This document shows, piece after piece, positions 22,801 through 36,161 of a stretch of DNA of 64,000 bases; position 1 is the first letter of the stretch, and each line of letters starts with the position of its first letter. The notes beneath the pieces are model-generated. The model searched no databases. It was not told the DNA's origin and saw only the letters and a program-made list of their open reading frames with translations. Both the position numbers and the translations under genes were made by a program. The stretch spans positions 49,306 through 113,305 of the forward strand of contig OENT01000459.1 in the NCBI GenBank assembly GCA_900239685.1. The letters are read 5' to 3'. The DNA is from Rotaria macrura. Its lineage: Eukaryota > Rotifera > Eurotatoria > Philodinida > Philodinidae.

Positions 22801-25800
22801 AAGAATGAGATAAAAATTTCTCTTTTTTACTGTACTGCTATTGTATGACAGCCTAGTTGATTCAATTAATTCTTTTCTGAGTCCTATAGTGGATAAACTT
22901 ACTTCAATGTATTGAATATTACAACAGGACGCAATAAAATATACTCGAGAGAAAATATGCTGAGAAAAGCATAATCAAAGAATATCTTTTCAGATAAGAC
23001 TTACATTTTTCTTTCTATAAGCATGACATTATCACACTTGGTTGAGTATTCTTATTATTCGTCGAATTGTGATAGAGTTGTGACGAGTTACTATGATGCA
23101 TCATGTGTCAAATAAATTTCATAATACTTGAATGATTTGGTATCGCAATCATATATTGAATTTAATAATACTTAAGATTAAAAATGATCTCCTTTTACTT
23201 GGGTCGTATGTGTATTTTTTTCGTATTGGTCTGCATGATCTTCTCCGCCTAGTGAACATATAGAATACGTGAGTCACGTTCATACATGAACAAACTTGTT
23301 AAATAAACATAGTTTCGAATGGTGCAAACACGCACACGTGTTGGAATATCACCTAGTCAGTTTTCAATGGATCGTATTGTCTCACTTTAATTTTACACTT
23401 AGGAACTGTTTATAGATGCCAGCGATTCTTAATCTGTCTTGCTCAATTATCTTACTATTCTAATGGTTTCTGTCTGCGTACTCATTTTGTTTAGTCAGTA
23501 GTTTCACCTTTTATTATGTCTGCATCGATGATCTCATTAGAATTAAAAAAACGAGTGTATTCGAACATTCTTGACTCTATGTGAAATACTTTTTTCATAA
23601 GAACTATCAAAAAAATGTAACTCCAATGTTTTTATTCTTTCTGAGTACAAAAAAAAACGTTCTTCTAATAAAAGTATCTTTCATTTCTATGAGATATTTT
23701 ATCGGCAGCATCGATGCCATTTTATTTGCCTCTTAATAAGCTATTTTAAATAGTTTTTGCTTTCAAAAAAGACATTGCCCTATGCAAGACTATTGGAAAT
23801 CGTCTGTACGTTTCATATTTTATCTTGGTCAATATCCATCCAGTAACTATTGTAAACTTCACTTCATAGTGATTGCTCGTTTTGACGAGGCAATGTATTG
23901 AAAAATCAGATGAATGAAATTCCTAACAAGTGAATTTGTTGTGTAAGAAATTAATAAAATTATCATCATCATCATTATGTTACATGTGATGATAATCATT
24001 GAACAGAAACAAATCTTAAATGTATGAATATCCGTTTTTGAAACACATGTATAAGATTACTGTCTCATGCTCGAATGAAAAATAGCTATTCATCATGCTA
24101 AAGTATATACATTCGTATTTATTTATCAATAGAAACATATTGTAATGTGGAGTTTTTCAAAATAAAAGTCTACTTATTCTTTGCACGGATAAAAAAATTG
24201 TAATGAATTTCTGATGTATCTTTATAAAATACGTATAAATAAACTAATAAAGATTTTTTCAATGTGAGAACATAGTTCATTTGATTCCGTTCCTGTTTGC
24301 TCATAGTAATCTTTCCCTTTCTCGCTGCTGTCAATATGTGAACAGACACAGTTACGCTGAATATGTCTTTTCTTCAATCATTTTCTTTTTTCTAATAAAA
24401 TCATGAACACGAGTACGAATAATCTTGTACTCTTTCATTCACAATCACATCCTAATGTATTTATTTCAACGAAAAATATGCAATACTATTAATGTAACGT
24501 AGATTTGAATAAAACATTTTTCGTGTGAACTTTATGGCAACTTATAATAAAGACAGCATGTTCATTAAGCAATAAAGCCGAGCAGGACAAGAAACAAAAA
24601 AGTCACCTTGGGGACATCTCTGCTTGGTGCCCATAAGAAATTGTACGATAGTATTTGTAATAACAGATGAGACCACTCATAGGTTCAAATTCAACATTTT
24701 TACTTTTTAATGGTTATATATTCGAAAGAGCACTATCAAACAGCTAATACTTTGATTGATTTATTATTATCAAGACAAACAGCCTGCTTTTATGCTGATA
24801 ATAGTATTTTAAATTGTTTAGTAGAATAAAAATTTGATGTAGATGAACAGTATACGATCAAGAGTAGACACTCAATAAACAACTTTGTTCAGATCAATAC
24901 ATAATTTAATTTTTTGCTTTAATACCATAAAATGTCTAAAGAGATATTTTGAATACTGACAAATACCGTCCTCTGAACTCTATTTTTCAATTAGGCTTTT
25001 AAAAAATTTAAATACAATCTCTCTCTCTCTCTCTCAGACTGAAAAGTTCCTAACCTGTATTGTTTAATTTATAGGATATAAAATTTTATCTTTAGAACAT
25101 CTCTGATATGTATGAGCACAATAATTTTTCTTGAATTAAGAAATTCATACTCTTACACCTAACAACCAGTTGCAGAATATTCAGCTAAACAAACTTTTTT
25201 CATCATTCCAAGGACTGTCTTATTCAAGTATGGCATCAACAAAAAGTGTTCCTCACAGCAATAAGTTTCAATTCAAAGATCCATGTGCTTTTATTTTATA
25301 GAAAAAAGTTGATAATTACTACTATTAGAAAAAAACTTTGGTCTCTATACGATTAAGAACGTTTTTCATATCTTACTAATTATAGAGAGATAAACAAGAA
25401 AATTTTACTTTTACTAAGAAAAGCGACACTCTCTAATTGTTGATTATAGTTTGCAAATACACTCTCATGTGACGAAATTTTAGTATGGCGAAGATTATAT
25501 TTAATTAGTTCATAGATAATCAATATAGAATCTGGTCAAGTAAATGACCGAAACTTTTTAAGAATTGATTTATAAAATTTCTCATTACAAGTGAACAAAT
25601 TTCGTATTGATTAATTTTCGAATTTTTAAGTATTGACATATATCGATAATACACATTGAATGACGGAAGCTATTTTTTGTCTTTATCAGGCTTGTTCGAC
25701 AATGATTCACACAATGAAGTTTTATTGAAGTATTGATTTGTGGGGAAAAGTTTAAGGTAGAGGAAATTTGACCCTTCGCATATTTTATTATATTTATGTA

Positions 25801-26962
25801 TGCCAATAACTTTTTATATATCCATAAACATATGCATGATTCACAAAACGTGATAAATCATGTAAGAAATCTATTGCGATTTGTTGCTTTTTCTTCTCTT
25901 CGAATCTGCATTGTCGTCATCAATAATTTGTATCGATTCGAATTCTACAAAATACGATTCATATTTTGTTTTACCATAGACGGTTTCGATATTCTTGTCA
26001 AAACAGATTTTTGATTTAATTCTTTTCCTTTTCTTTTTCTCTTCTAAACTAATCACGAGTCTAGTTTGCATGCATTAGTTGAAAATCAATTTATTGCGTC
26101 CTTCAATAACTAAAACACAACATTGAATGATGATTTTCGTTGGTATGCTATGCATTGATGATATGTGTACATTTCATGCCTCATACATAGAATGAGAAAA
26201 AAAAGCAGAAGAAAGAAAGACACACGAAACAGTTGACTCACAAAAAAAAAGAACCATGGCGGCAACAAGTAGTGTCGAAAAAAAATTCCATTAATATAGC
26301 ATATAACGCAATAAAAGCAATTCAGTATCGTTTTAATTTTACCCTTGCAGATATAGGAAATAAAAGAAGAAAAAAAACGTTTCAAATAGTATTACTCATT
26401 CTAATATATATTGAGTAGATGAGTTGTCATTCACAGCCGGACCGGTATGAAAACAATCTGATAAAGAGTACATTTATTATCATTATGTTTTAAATAAATG
26501 AGGAACTAGTGAGAAAATTTTCATGCTATAATTTATAGTGTGATACAACACATTATTCGATGAGCAAGTAAGAAATAAAATAGTAGCTACATTTGAAGTT
26601 AGCATACGAGTATACCGATGTGTGAAAAAAAAGGTTTACTTGGTCTACAATGCGCATACAACAGCTTCTTTTATTCGCGACATTCGTCATTTCTCGAGCT
26701 TCCTCTTCTTTTCATCGTCACCAAATTTTATTACTGCTGTTACTGGTAAAATAAAGAATGAAAGAGAAAAAAAGCGGGAGACAAAAAAAGGCCCCGATCA
26801 GACCGCTCGTCAACTCAAATCTTTTTCTCTTCTATTTTTAACACTTTTTTTAATAATTCGTCATAACTTCGATATAATATATTCAACTTGGAATTCTTTT
26901 TTTGTTTTGTTTTATTAATTGATTTCAATATTCTCACAAACTATTACAACTATTGAAACAAT
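19892..26962. other. Gene-poor intergenic region
   Basis: 7.1 kb, strongly AT-rich. I see no exon chain, RNA gene or intact transposon. Local features are a TA tract near 21460, a short CATGGAACAGG/CCTGTTCCATG inverted pair (about 20362 and 21230), an ATCATC-rich near-palindrome at 23950-23999 and a (CT)n tract at 25018-25035. ORFs of 60-98 codons in 25585-26918 are low-complexity and overlap in several frames. Confidence 0.5.
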
Positions 26963-28048
26963 ATGATTGTACTTTGGAGAGTGATTATAGCCGTCTTTGT
27001 ACTCTACGGTGTTGGTAAGTATAATATTTTATTATTGTTCTCATAAAAAGTAGATGCAAGCACAGAGGATGACCTTGACTTGATTTCAATAATATGGAAG
27101 ACTGTTTGGAATTCAAGAAATCTTGCAAAATTTCTATGTGATTACCTTGCCATCGAAATAAAAATTAATGCTCTGCACACGTTAAAAAGAAGTAGGAATA
27201 TAGACAATAACACATATTCTATTACAGTGTCGCTGGGTAAATAACATTCATCGAAAGAATATGAAGTAAATGTTACATTGAAGATGAATAAGAAATAAGT
27301 AGGTTCACATATGTGCGTAACGATATATTAACAATGACCTTCTACATAAGTGAGTGTAACCGTAAAACTATACAGTTTAATAGTGCATGTTCAAGTCAAA
27401 TTTCATTATCGAAACATATGGAAAAAAATCAATATCATTGAATGAAGATTTTGTTTGCATTTTAAGTTATCGAGGGAAATCGTGCTCGTCGTCATCGACG
27501 ACAAGCGTTAGATCGAGTGTCGAACTTAAATAATCAAAAATCAATATCATCAAAGTCTCGAATTCTTAATGCTCAGGAGCAGCCTTCTCAAGAGCAAGAT
27601 GATCGAAATGATATTGTATCAGGAAAAAAAGGTGGTCGCCAATTGTATCCATTTCAAAATCAATACGGTTATGGAAATACGCAAGGTTCATATTATCCAT
27701 ACGGTGGTATAGGTATGGGTTCTTCTCAATATGGATACGGGCAATGTAAGATTAGATAGATACGAACATAATAATAATAATGAGATTTCATGTCTTGAAT
27801 TTTTTTCCCATTTAGTTGGACAGGGAATAGGACAGTACGGTTCCGGTTACAATCAAAATCCCGGTTCATACGGTTATTCTTCAGGCTACAATAGTGGAGG
27901 TTATAACAATCGTCCTGGTTATTATCCATCACAAGGCGGTAATTATTATGGCGGTTATTATTGGAATGATGGGTCAAAACACAGCATGAATACATTTGTT
28001 GTATTCATTACTTTATTAGTCAGTTTAATGATTTGTTTGCACCCGTAG
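26963..28048 (+). CDS. Secreted Tyr/Gly-rich protein with C-terminal anchor signal
   Basis: Three exons, 26963..27014, 27467..27745 and 27816..28048, give 187 residues with matched phases and GT/AG introns of 452 and 70 nt. Residues 1-17 (MIVLWRVIIAVFVLYGV) form a signal peptide. A polybasic run NRARRHRRQ (about 22-30) resembles a proprotein-convertase site. A polar Gln/Ser/Asp linker follows, then a low-complexity Tyr/Gly/Asn/Gln/Ser region with YGYG, SGYNSGGYNN and GNYYGGYYW motifs. The last 20 residues (MNTFVVFITLLVSLMICLHP) are hydrophobic and end at the stop, as in a GPI-attachment signal or tail anchor. I recognise no family; composition suggests an extracellular matrix, cuticle-like or adhesive surface protein (inference). 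Confidence 0.75.
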
Positions 28049-31000
28049 AAGATGAAAACATATACTGATTCGCCTCACTCGTATACTCATATGCGCTTCG
28101 TCTATGTAAATACTGCTACAGTTGTGTTCTTTTTTTGCTATATTTTTCACATATATCAAGAAAGATTCTTTTTTTTTGTACAAGCACATTATATGAATGT
28201 GTTTTATTGTGTTTTTATGCTGATTTTTTTTTTGAGAAAGTTTGGAACTAGTTTAGGTATTTCATAGTCTGCTTGTCTTTTTTATTAATGTTTCATTAAG
28301 TATTTTAATAACTTCTTTGAAAAAAAAAAACAAATATATGTATTTTATTTTAATGATTCTCACGAAAAGAATTCTGACTTCAAGAGATTGTCGAACTATT
28401 ACACTGTACATAACTCCTACTTGCTTACTGTATTTTCGTCTCACTATCATGATACATTCATTGCGAGGTACTTTATGAGCGATATTTATTGTAATCTATG
28501 ATTGGTCAGAACTTGGTTGTTAACACAATCTGTATGAGATTATAAGGTGAAATTCGATATAGTTGTCATTGATAATCACAGTAAGATAATCTTATAGTCT
28601 ATCTATCTTAGGACAACTAATTTGACCTTTCTTTTCTTTAATCCTATACAGTAATACAAAAGCGTAGTTAGGTTTTTGTGATCAATCGCGATTGATATGC
28701 TGATCATGCATTATCAATATCTATCATGGGTGGTATATGGTCTGCAACAATCACTAAAGAGTGCATTGGTTACGATCTGTGAAGATCGCAGGGAAATAGA
28801 CTGGAATTTTACCACAAGCAGAGATCTGTTGTATTTTCTCAGATCAAAACACTTCTAGGAGATGTGGTATTTATAAAATTCCTGGTACACGAAAACGAAG
28901 GAATAAAACTCTACGGTAGAAAAAGGAGGGACCGAAAGTTTCGAGACAAAACATTTCGTTTATTTTTCATTCATCTGAAAGAGACTCAACAGAACTTTGT
29001 ATTCTCTTTTTGCGAAGAAAAACTAGACAATATTTGAAAGAACTAAAATAATAACTTGAATGGAACGTTATGACAGCAGTTTCGGCACGACTTTTAGTTT
29101 AGTTTTTATTCTTCTGAAAATTATTATCGATGAATGATAAGTGTTTCGGAAGCTATTTCAATATTAAATGGATTTCAATCAAACTTTGTTGTTCCAAAAA
29201 TAATATAGCATGTTTCGTAGAGCAAGATTTCTTCTACGGTGTCATGAATGAATCAAAGTGTCAATGTTGAGTTAAGGTCATCAATAGAACATTTGAAAAA
29301 TATATCTGTACAAAACTAAGTTTTTGATCATCAAAGATTCGCCTGTGCAACAATAGATTACACATTTCTAAACTCGTTATCCCTAATTAACACGAAATGA
29401 TTCTAAAATATAGTCTTTGATTTTTCTGATATGTTTTCATATAGATGAAAAAAGGAGTCAATAATTTATCTCAAAACTTTCTACTTACATGTCAATTCAA
29501 TGCTCATTTCGAATTGTATTTTACTCAGTTGTAACAGTACTCAGCTAATCCTAATAACTTATTCTATTCATATCTATGAATTCTACACAGCGATTCCATT
29601 AAGTCGATGAGTACAATCAGTTGTTTGCCGTTTGTCTACATGTAAGACGCATAAGATGTATTTTATAGAATCATTTTGTGGTAAATGCTTGGATTATGCT
29701 CTTTCGTCAAGCAAAACTCGTATTCACACTCTATAGTATTGTGTTTCCTCAAAGATTTTTCAACCGAACCTGAAAATTTCCCTATAAATTCATTCTTAAT
29801 TTAGAATATCGCTACTTGACGGTATTCTTTGAATACAGTAATATTGTGATGAAACTGTTACAAGAGAGTGCCAATACTTAGGTAGCTGCTGTCAATCAGT
29901 GAATCTTCTACACTAATTCATCGTTTAGAACAGAGGTGGTACTTGTGTATCATATAGAATGTGTTCTATCGAGTTATAAATTAGAATTGTCTGGAGAAAA
30001 GAAAATCACACACGATTATCTAATATATGCTTCCCGTTAGTTTAGAAATCAATATTGACCATTTATTGAGTATTCTTACAATTAGAAAAAGAAATGTATT
30101 TGTGGATGCTGGACTGCAATATTGTACGCCTACACAGTCTCATGTCATGAACATATATTTTATAATCTTATGATCAATGTAAACACACGATAGAATTCCT
30201 TCTCATGTAAAAAAAGATATGAGACTGAAATACTATCATAGTTAAAAAAAAAATTAATTCTTCGATGTATAGCCGTCCAAGGCGCTTAAATCAGAAAATA
30301 TACATTATTCGATCTTTACATGTGAATATACAATCAAATATTGAATTATGTTATGATGAGATCACAAACTCATGATGAAATGCAACTCAAGAAAAATTTC
30401 AACCCTCTTTAAGATGACAATACTGTCTATAAGAGTTTCTTAATACCGGATTTGCATTGAAGAAAAAATGTCTTGGAAATCTCTACAGTTTCACATAATA
30501 GAAAAGTGCATAAATCACAAACTACACAGAGTGGCTCTTAAGGAAAGTACTGTGTGATTTGGTCCTATGTTATTTGAATAAAAAATAATTTTTAAAACCT
30601 TTTTGAAGTAATAAAAAAAAATCAAAATACATGTTTTGGTAAAGTGAAGTCAACAACGAAAATATTCTTCATTTGCGATTCTACTATATTTAAACAGTCG
30701 AAACATATAACCTTCAGTTTTATCTGTTGCAAATGTCAAACAGGGAAGAAAACAATATATGCATAGAGACAGTACTTTAATCATTAAATAACATTTGGAA
30801 GTTATAGAAATCGTCTCAAGAAATGCTTCAACAATTAGCCCACTTAAATCTATTTGAACATACATTCTATACGGAGGTTCATCGCAAAGAATAAACCTCG
30901 CTGTTTGTTTAGAATATCTCCTTTGTTATTCATTTATTGGCATTTTACTTTTTTTTGCAAAGGATTTGTCTTTGTGTGCTTCACTATATGAGATGCATCG

Positions 31001-32050
31001 AACAGTTTAAGATAAACAATTGTGCGACACCATTCTGAAAAAGAATAAGTCCAACCGATCTAAATTTGAGCTATTTGGTGATCAATAATGTCTACGTATG
31101 AATTACGATAGAAATTTGTCTTAACACCATTTTTCTCTTAAATATGATAGATGGATCACAGGTATCCCCTTTCGAAGAAACTCTCAATAAGACATAGTGA
31201 CCTTTTAATGCGACCTCTATCATTTGCATTTGGAACGATTGCGACGTGCGAAATCCGTTCGTTTTCGAAAAATTGTACATACCATCGATACAAAACACGT
31301 TCTTCTCTGAAAATCAAATGTGTGTCGTCTCCTCGTTTCGAAAATTTTTAGAGATCATGTTCAGGAAATTTTTTTTCGTTTTTCTTTCGCACGAAATTGC
31401 AGATTCTCCTTCAGTACTCGACGTGAATTTGATTATGATATGACTTATTCTCAAGTGAAACTTCGAATGAATACCTCTTTCTTTTGATCTAGTTTCAACT
31501 TGACTTTTTGAATTGTAGTTTACTAATTGTACACAGACGTGGTCTACTTGATAATGTTAACAGATGACTAGAACCGATGTCATAGATTTTCTTATATCAT
31601 TTCATGGTCATATCGAATTCCAAGGAGTTGTTTAATTGTTTCTCAGACCACTTATTCAAAATAAGATTAAATGGCATTTACGCAAGGTATTCTATGATGG
31701 AATATATAATGTTCTTTAAATTATACATATGCCTATATATTTTACGTGAAAGTTTCAAATAAATATATTGCACTTTAAAAATTTGTCAAATTGAATCAAG
31801 ATAGTTTTTCAGCACTAGTACTTTTGTAATGTCATGCCATCGAAATGTTGCTCATAGTTCTCGTGCAAACAATATTTTCGTTTCTTGAAAATGTTTCAAA
31901 CGAAATGACACATCAAAAAAAAAATAAAAATTCTATCATTGCAGGTATGGTGTAGATTTAGCTGATAGCATCAGAGCGGATGATGTAAATGTAGAACCTG
32001 AGTCAATCACAACTAGAGGGCTGCAGATTACAAGATTTTGGCAACCTTGA

Positions 32051-32718
32051 CCTGCCCTGCCCTGTAGTTTTTTATAATTGAGAAAAATTCGAACTTTCAC
32101 ATGATTATATTATGCAATTTCATTCAATTTGTTTCAATTACAAAACAAAAAGTACGAAATCATTCGTTTCGAAAATATCTTATCATTAAAATATCATCAA
32201 CAATATCGGGATTTAAAATATTGTCTTCTTTTCTCAAATATTCGACGTGAGGAGCTAAAAACACGCTCTGATATAGCCGAATTTGCAGGAATTTCGAATA
32301 TGAATTATTCATAATGATCGTCTTAAGAATATATGATAGACCATGTTATTAATAGTGCAACATGTCTTTATCCTTTCCGACAATAAAGTAATTATAATAA
32401 TGGACAAAAGAATAAAAATAATACAGCTGAAAATCAGAAAAGTAATATATGCAATTACAATAGAATTAATTGTAGATGTTCATAAGCATAAAAAATATAC
32501 TACTACTAAAGCACATATATATTATTTCTATTGAATGCATTTGCGACCAATCTAAAATGAGTTTTTATTCACTATCAATTTCAACCTTTTCTTATCAAAT
32601 AATTCTGGAAAGAAGTTGACTACATCTATTACATAATATTAGTTACAAGTCACAGGTTACATTACTGGCACCCTGTAACATGCCCTGCTCCGTCGGGGCA
32701 GGGCAGGGCAGGTTACAG
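32051..32718. repeat. GC-rich CAGGG inverted termini and hairpin
   Basis: CCTGCCCTGCCCTG at 32051-32064 is inverted relative to CAGGGCAGGGCAGG near 32700-32712. The right copy is also one arm of a hairpin: CTGTAAC at 32673-32679 with TGCCCTGC, against GCAGGGCA and GTTACAG at 32712-32718. These are the only strongly GC-rich patches in the surrounding several kb. They could be ends of a DNA transposon, but the copies face outward, so no complete element can be drawn. Confidence 0.4.
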
Positions 32719-33434
32719 CAGTAGCAGGGATCTGATCACAACGCAAAGTGAACTAAACATACCTTACTATCTTACAAATAAAAGAAGTTGATAAGAAATA
32801 TTATATATAAATAGATAACGGATTCTTACACTTTCTGTATAAGAAGTCAATTCATGATCTCGATACTATACTGGCCTGTTTCTCATCGTAGATCTCTACT
32901 TTAAACGATCTGAAAATGTTTATCTTTGGTTTGATCTAAACTTCCAATGAAAATGAGAATCAAATAATATGTATGGATACCAAAATGTAGCCAAAGAAAT
33001 CTATGCAATGATAGTTATTACTAAAAAAACACACCAATCTTCTATCTTCTTATACAATATATTGAAGAAACGATGTGACATCAATTTCGGTATCATATCA
33101 GTAGCAATTTTGTTTTTAGTTTCCTTGCTAACAGTATTAATAATCAAAGGTGTTATTGTAATGATCTCAGAAGAAAAAATCTTTCTGAAGATCAATTGAA
33201 TGACTTCGGCAGTCAAACTCTAAGCATAACATCCGAGAAACAAGTATATGTTTCGAACGTGTTAATTATTCAACTATAATGGCCTAATAGTCGAGTAGAT
33301 CATGATCTATATCAATTTTATTTAGTAGAGAAAACAAAAACTGTTTTGTGTATATATACACACACAAGCATAATATTGAATAGTTCAGTTGCGTGAACAT
33401 AAAGTGGATGAAGAAAAATAGTGATTATAAAACA

Positions 33435-33960
33435 TGAATTCTCGCCATCCTTCAACTCAAGATAATCTCAACGATGTAACTTGGCTAGGTATAATTACAA
33501 TCTATTGTGTTTAATGACAATAAAAACGATGCATTCTTGTTCAGACTCATAGAAAAAAAGAAGGAATACTGAAAGATCGAATGACAAGAAAAATACAGAC
33601 GAAAGTTCACTGTATCAGGTTACATGCGCCGAGATGAATGTAAGATTCTAAAGGACGTTCAAGTCTTGGAGAAGGCATCTCAACAATGCAAGTCGACACC
33701 ATTAACAAACGATATTCTCAAATAAATCTCAAACATGTAGCGCACGATGATAAATATTAATATCGTAACTTTGGATTCGTCCATCTATGTTGATATCAAC
33801 CGAACAAAGTATTTCTATTGTTAATTCGAGCAGACATATACAGACAGAGTTAAGCTTTCATTCATCTCATCCAAGTATATCAGATGTTGATGAAATTTAC
33901 AAGAAAGAAGCAAAACATTGATGCTAACAAAATTGAAGGCAGGCTAAACATGGCTATAAG
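33435..33960 (+). pseudogene. Possible decayed small gene
   Basis: An ATG opens MNSRHPSTQDNLNDVTWL and ends at a GT donor near 33489. About 56 nt later TTCTTGTTCAG could be the acceptor, a typical intron size here. The joined frame stops at once (TAG). Coding-like but broken stretches in different frames follow, such as MRRDECKILKDVQVLEKA and SHPSISDVDEIYKKEAKH. A TATA-like tract lies about 75 bp upstream. No family is recognised; it could be chance. Confidence 0.25.
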
Positions 33961-35549
33961 AAACTGTTTACGATTTGCACTTTACAAAGTCTATAACTAA
34001 TAATATTCGAAAAACACGATCTAAAAGAAGTCTCGAAACATATATGAGTACAAACTTATATTCACTATTTATATAAAACCTTTTCGACACATGATTAAAA
34101 CAAAAGATGATCTATCTATAGAGTAAACTAAAGTTTAAGTTTTTAGAATATTTCTTTTTGTCGGAACTCACTTATATTTTCCACAGAAATGATAATTCTA
34201 AGGTATAACTTCAAGTTTTAATAGTCCTTCGTCCCAACTACAGACGATAACAACGATTTTTTAATGTGATTAGTAGTAGTGCAAGATGATTTAAGCTCCT
34301 CCGAAAACAATCAACACTATTCTATGTCCCACTCAATAGTGTTTAAAACATTTTCGTGGAACCGACCATATTCCCTCATTTTCTGCAGTTCCAGATCTTT
34401 CATAGTAATCGGATATTATAGTTAACAGAAACATGTGAATTTTACATGTCTACGTCAAAGAAGCCTACGATAACAAGCTTTCACGATAATATTCTACTAG
34501 AACTGTTTCATAGGGATTGGCCTGCAGTCGAACATCACGAGAACGGTGTAAGAGGACGGTATTCATCATAGTTTACGACAGCTAATAGGCATCATTGTTC
34601 GAGATTGTTCTACTTCATCGATATGGAAAGCAAAGTCAACTTTACTCGTGACAAAAGTTCGTCAAATAATTCCAAGCGTTTGACATCCTCTCTTGGCTAT
34701 GAGTAGTTTTTTTTTTGGTTAAATCTACATTCGACTAATATAACCAGATCGAAATCTAGTTACTTTGAGATTTTCAATATGCACCTAGGAAGAAAGTCGA
34801 AAGTATAGTAGATTACTCATAACTCTTGATTACAGCTCAGAATCATCGAGGTGACTTCCATCATCTGTTGTTTTTTCATGGTTCATGGAACAGATCATAT
34901 AACGCAGCTAAATAGGAGAGTGATTTGTTTATTAGCATATTTTGTATTCAATGCGAATCGATCATGTGTAAATAGTACATTAAACGTTGTATAGAACTAA
35001 AGTTTACTTTCTCCGGAGAGGGTCTTAAAAAAACAAACGGCTCATAAATTTGGCTTCTACTACTTGTAAACTGTGATGCATGGGCGGGTCAGTGACATTT
35101 TTCAGACACTTCATCCATTTTACTTCTACTTCAGAAAAAAAAATACAAGTATATTATTCCCTGCCTGTAAAAGTTTGTTTCTCAAAAACAATCGAGCCAC
35201 TTGGAAGTCAACAACAGTTAATAAGAGAAATCTTTTTATCATGAATTATTTCTTTTCGGTACATTTCAGTGTTATCTACACTTCGATGATCATATGTATT
35301 AGAGTAGTATGCCACAGTTGTCGAGTTCATAAATGAAATATGTTATTTGTAAGAGAGTAACCGTTCATTTTGTTATTTCTTTTTCATACAGATACAATGA
35401 CATCCAATCAACTTAGTAATTCTTCTCTCATAATACCATTGCTCAAATGTACCCCCTTCTCGAGATCAAATAAAAATAATCTCGAAAATCAACTATTTCC
35501 AGTGCAATTATGTTTATTGTAGAAAAAAAAATAATTCAATTACGAATGA

Positions 35550-35572
35550 ATAATAGATGAGAGAGAGAGAGA
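35550..35572 (+). repeat. Short (GA)n tract
   Basis: GAGAGAGAGAGAGAG-type tract in the 3' flank of the giant gene. Confidence 0.8.
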
Positions 35573-36161
35573 GGACAAAAAGTAATTATGAACAAAAGAA
35601 TTAGACAAATCATACCGAACAAAATTCACACGAATCAAAACACAACAGCAAAAACAGCAACTGTATGTATCGTTTCATAGAAGCACTATATAAATATAGA
35701 ATTATGTATAATAATAGGCTATTGTATGGCTCTTTTGGAATAAGTAAATCAATAAGATAGAAAGAAGAAAGGAAAAGAAAATAGTGGTAGATACTGATAG
35801 ACCAATCGAAAGAACCAGTCTAACAGAAAGTTTGCTTCTTCATATAACACGTTATACTAATGGAAGAACGCGAATAGAAAAGAGAATCTAAACCTGAACG
35901 AGGTCTTTGGTTTTATCTAATAGTCTTGTGAACCAAACTACATGGAGTGAGCTTTTTCCTGAGTGTGAAAGAAAAAGAAAAGCAAGCGTAACAATTGATC
36001 GAAAATGGTTATACAGATCAAGATACACACATAAAATTTGTTTTTGTTTTTAAATCATTCAAATGAAGTTCATTCATACATCAATACAATACCATTGAAA
36101 AGAAACCATCTGACATGTACCATAGATACTCTTGAATTTCAATATCCGCGTATTAAAAATT

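Larger units (their letters stand above)
28049..36161. other. Gene-poor intergenic region with scattered remnants
   Basis: 8.1 kb between two convergent genes. It contains the CAGGG hairpin pair at 32051-32718, possible decayed coding sequence at 33435-33960, a TA/CA tract at 33348-33364 and a short (GA)n tract near 35560. The part next to 36161 is presumably the 3' UTR of the giant gene. Other ORFs of 60-90 codons show no domains. Confidence 0.45.

Noticed and set aside
23950-24000. ATCATC-rich near-palindrome as a short CRISPR-like or regulatory repeat
   Set aside because: Only a low-complexity trinucleotide run with one partial inverse; no regular spacing.
25585-26918. Cluster of 60-98 codon ORFs on both strands
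   Set aside because: Overlapping, low-complexity (Lys/Phe/Ile) and without codon structure; typical of AT-rich spacer.
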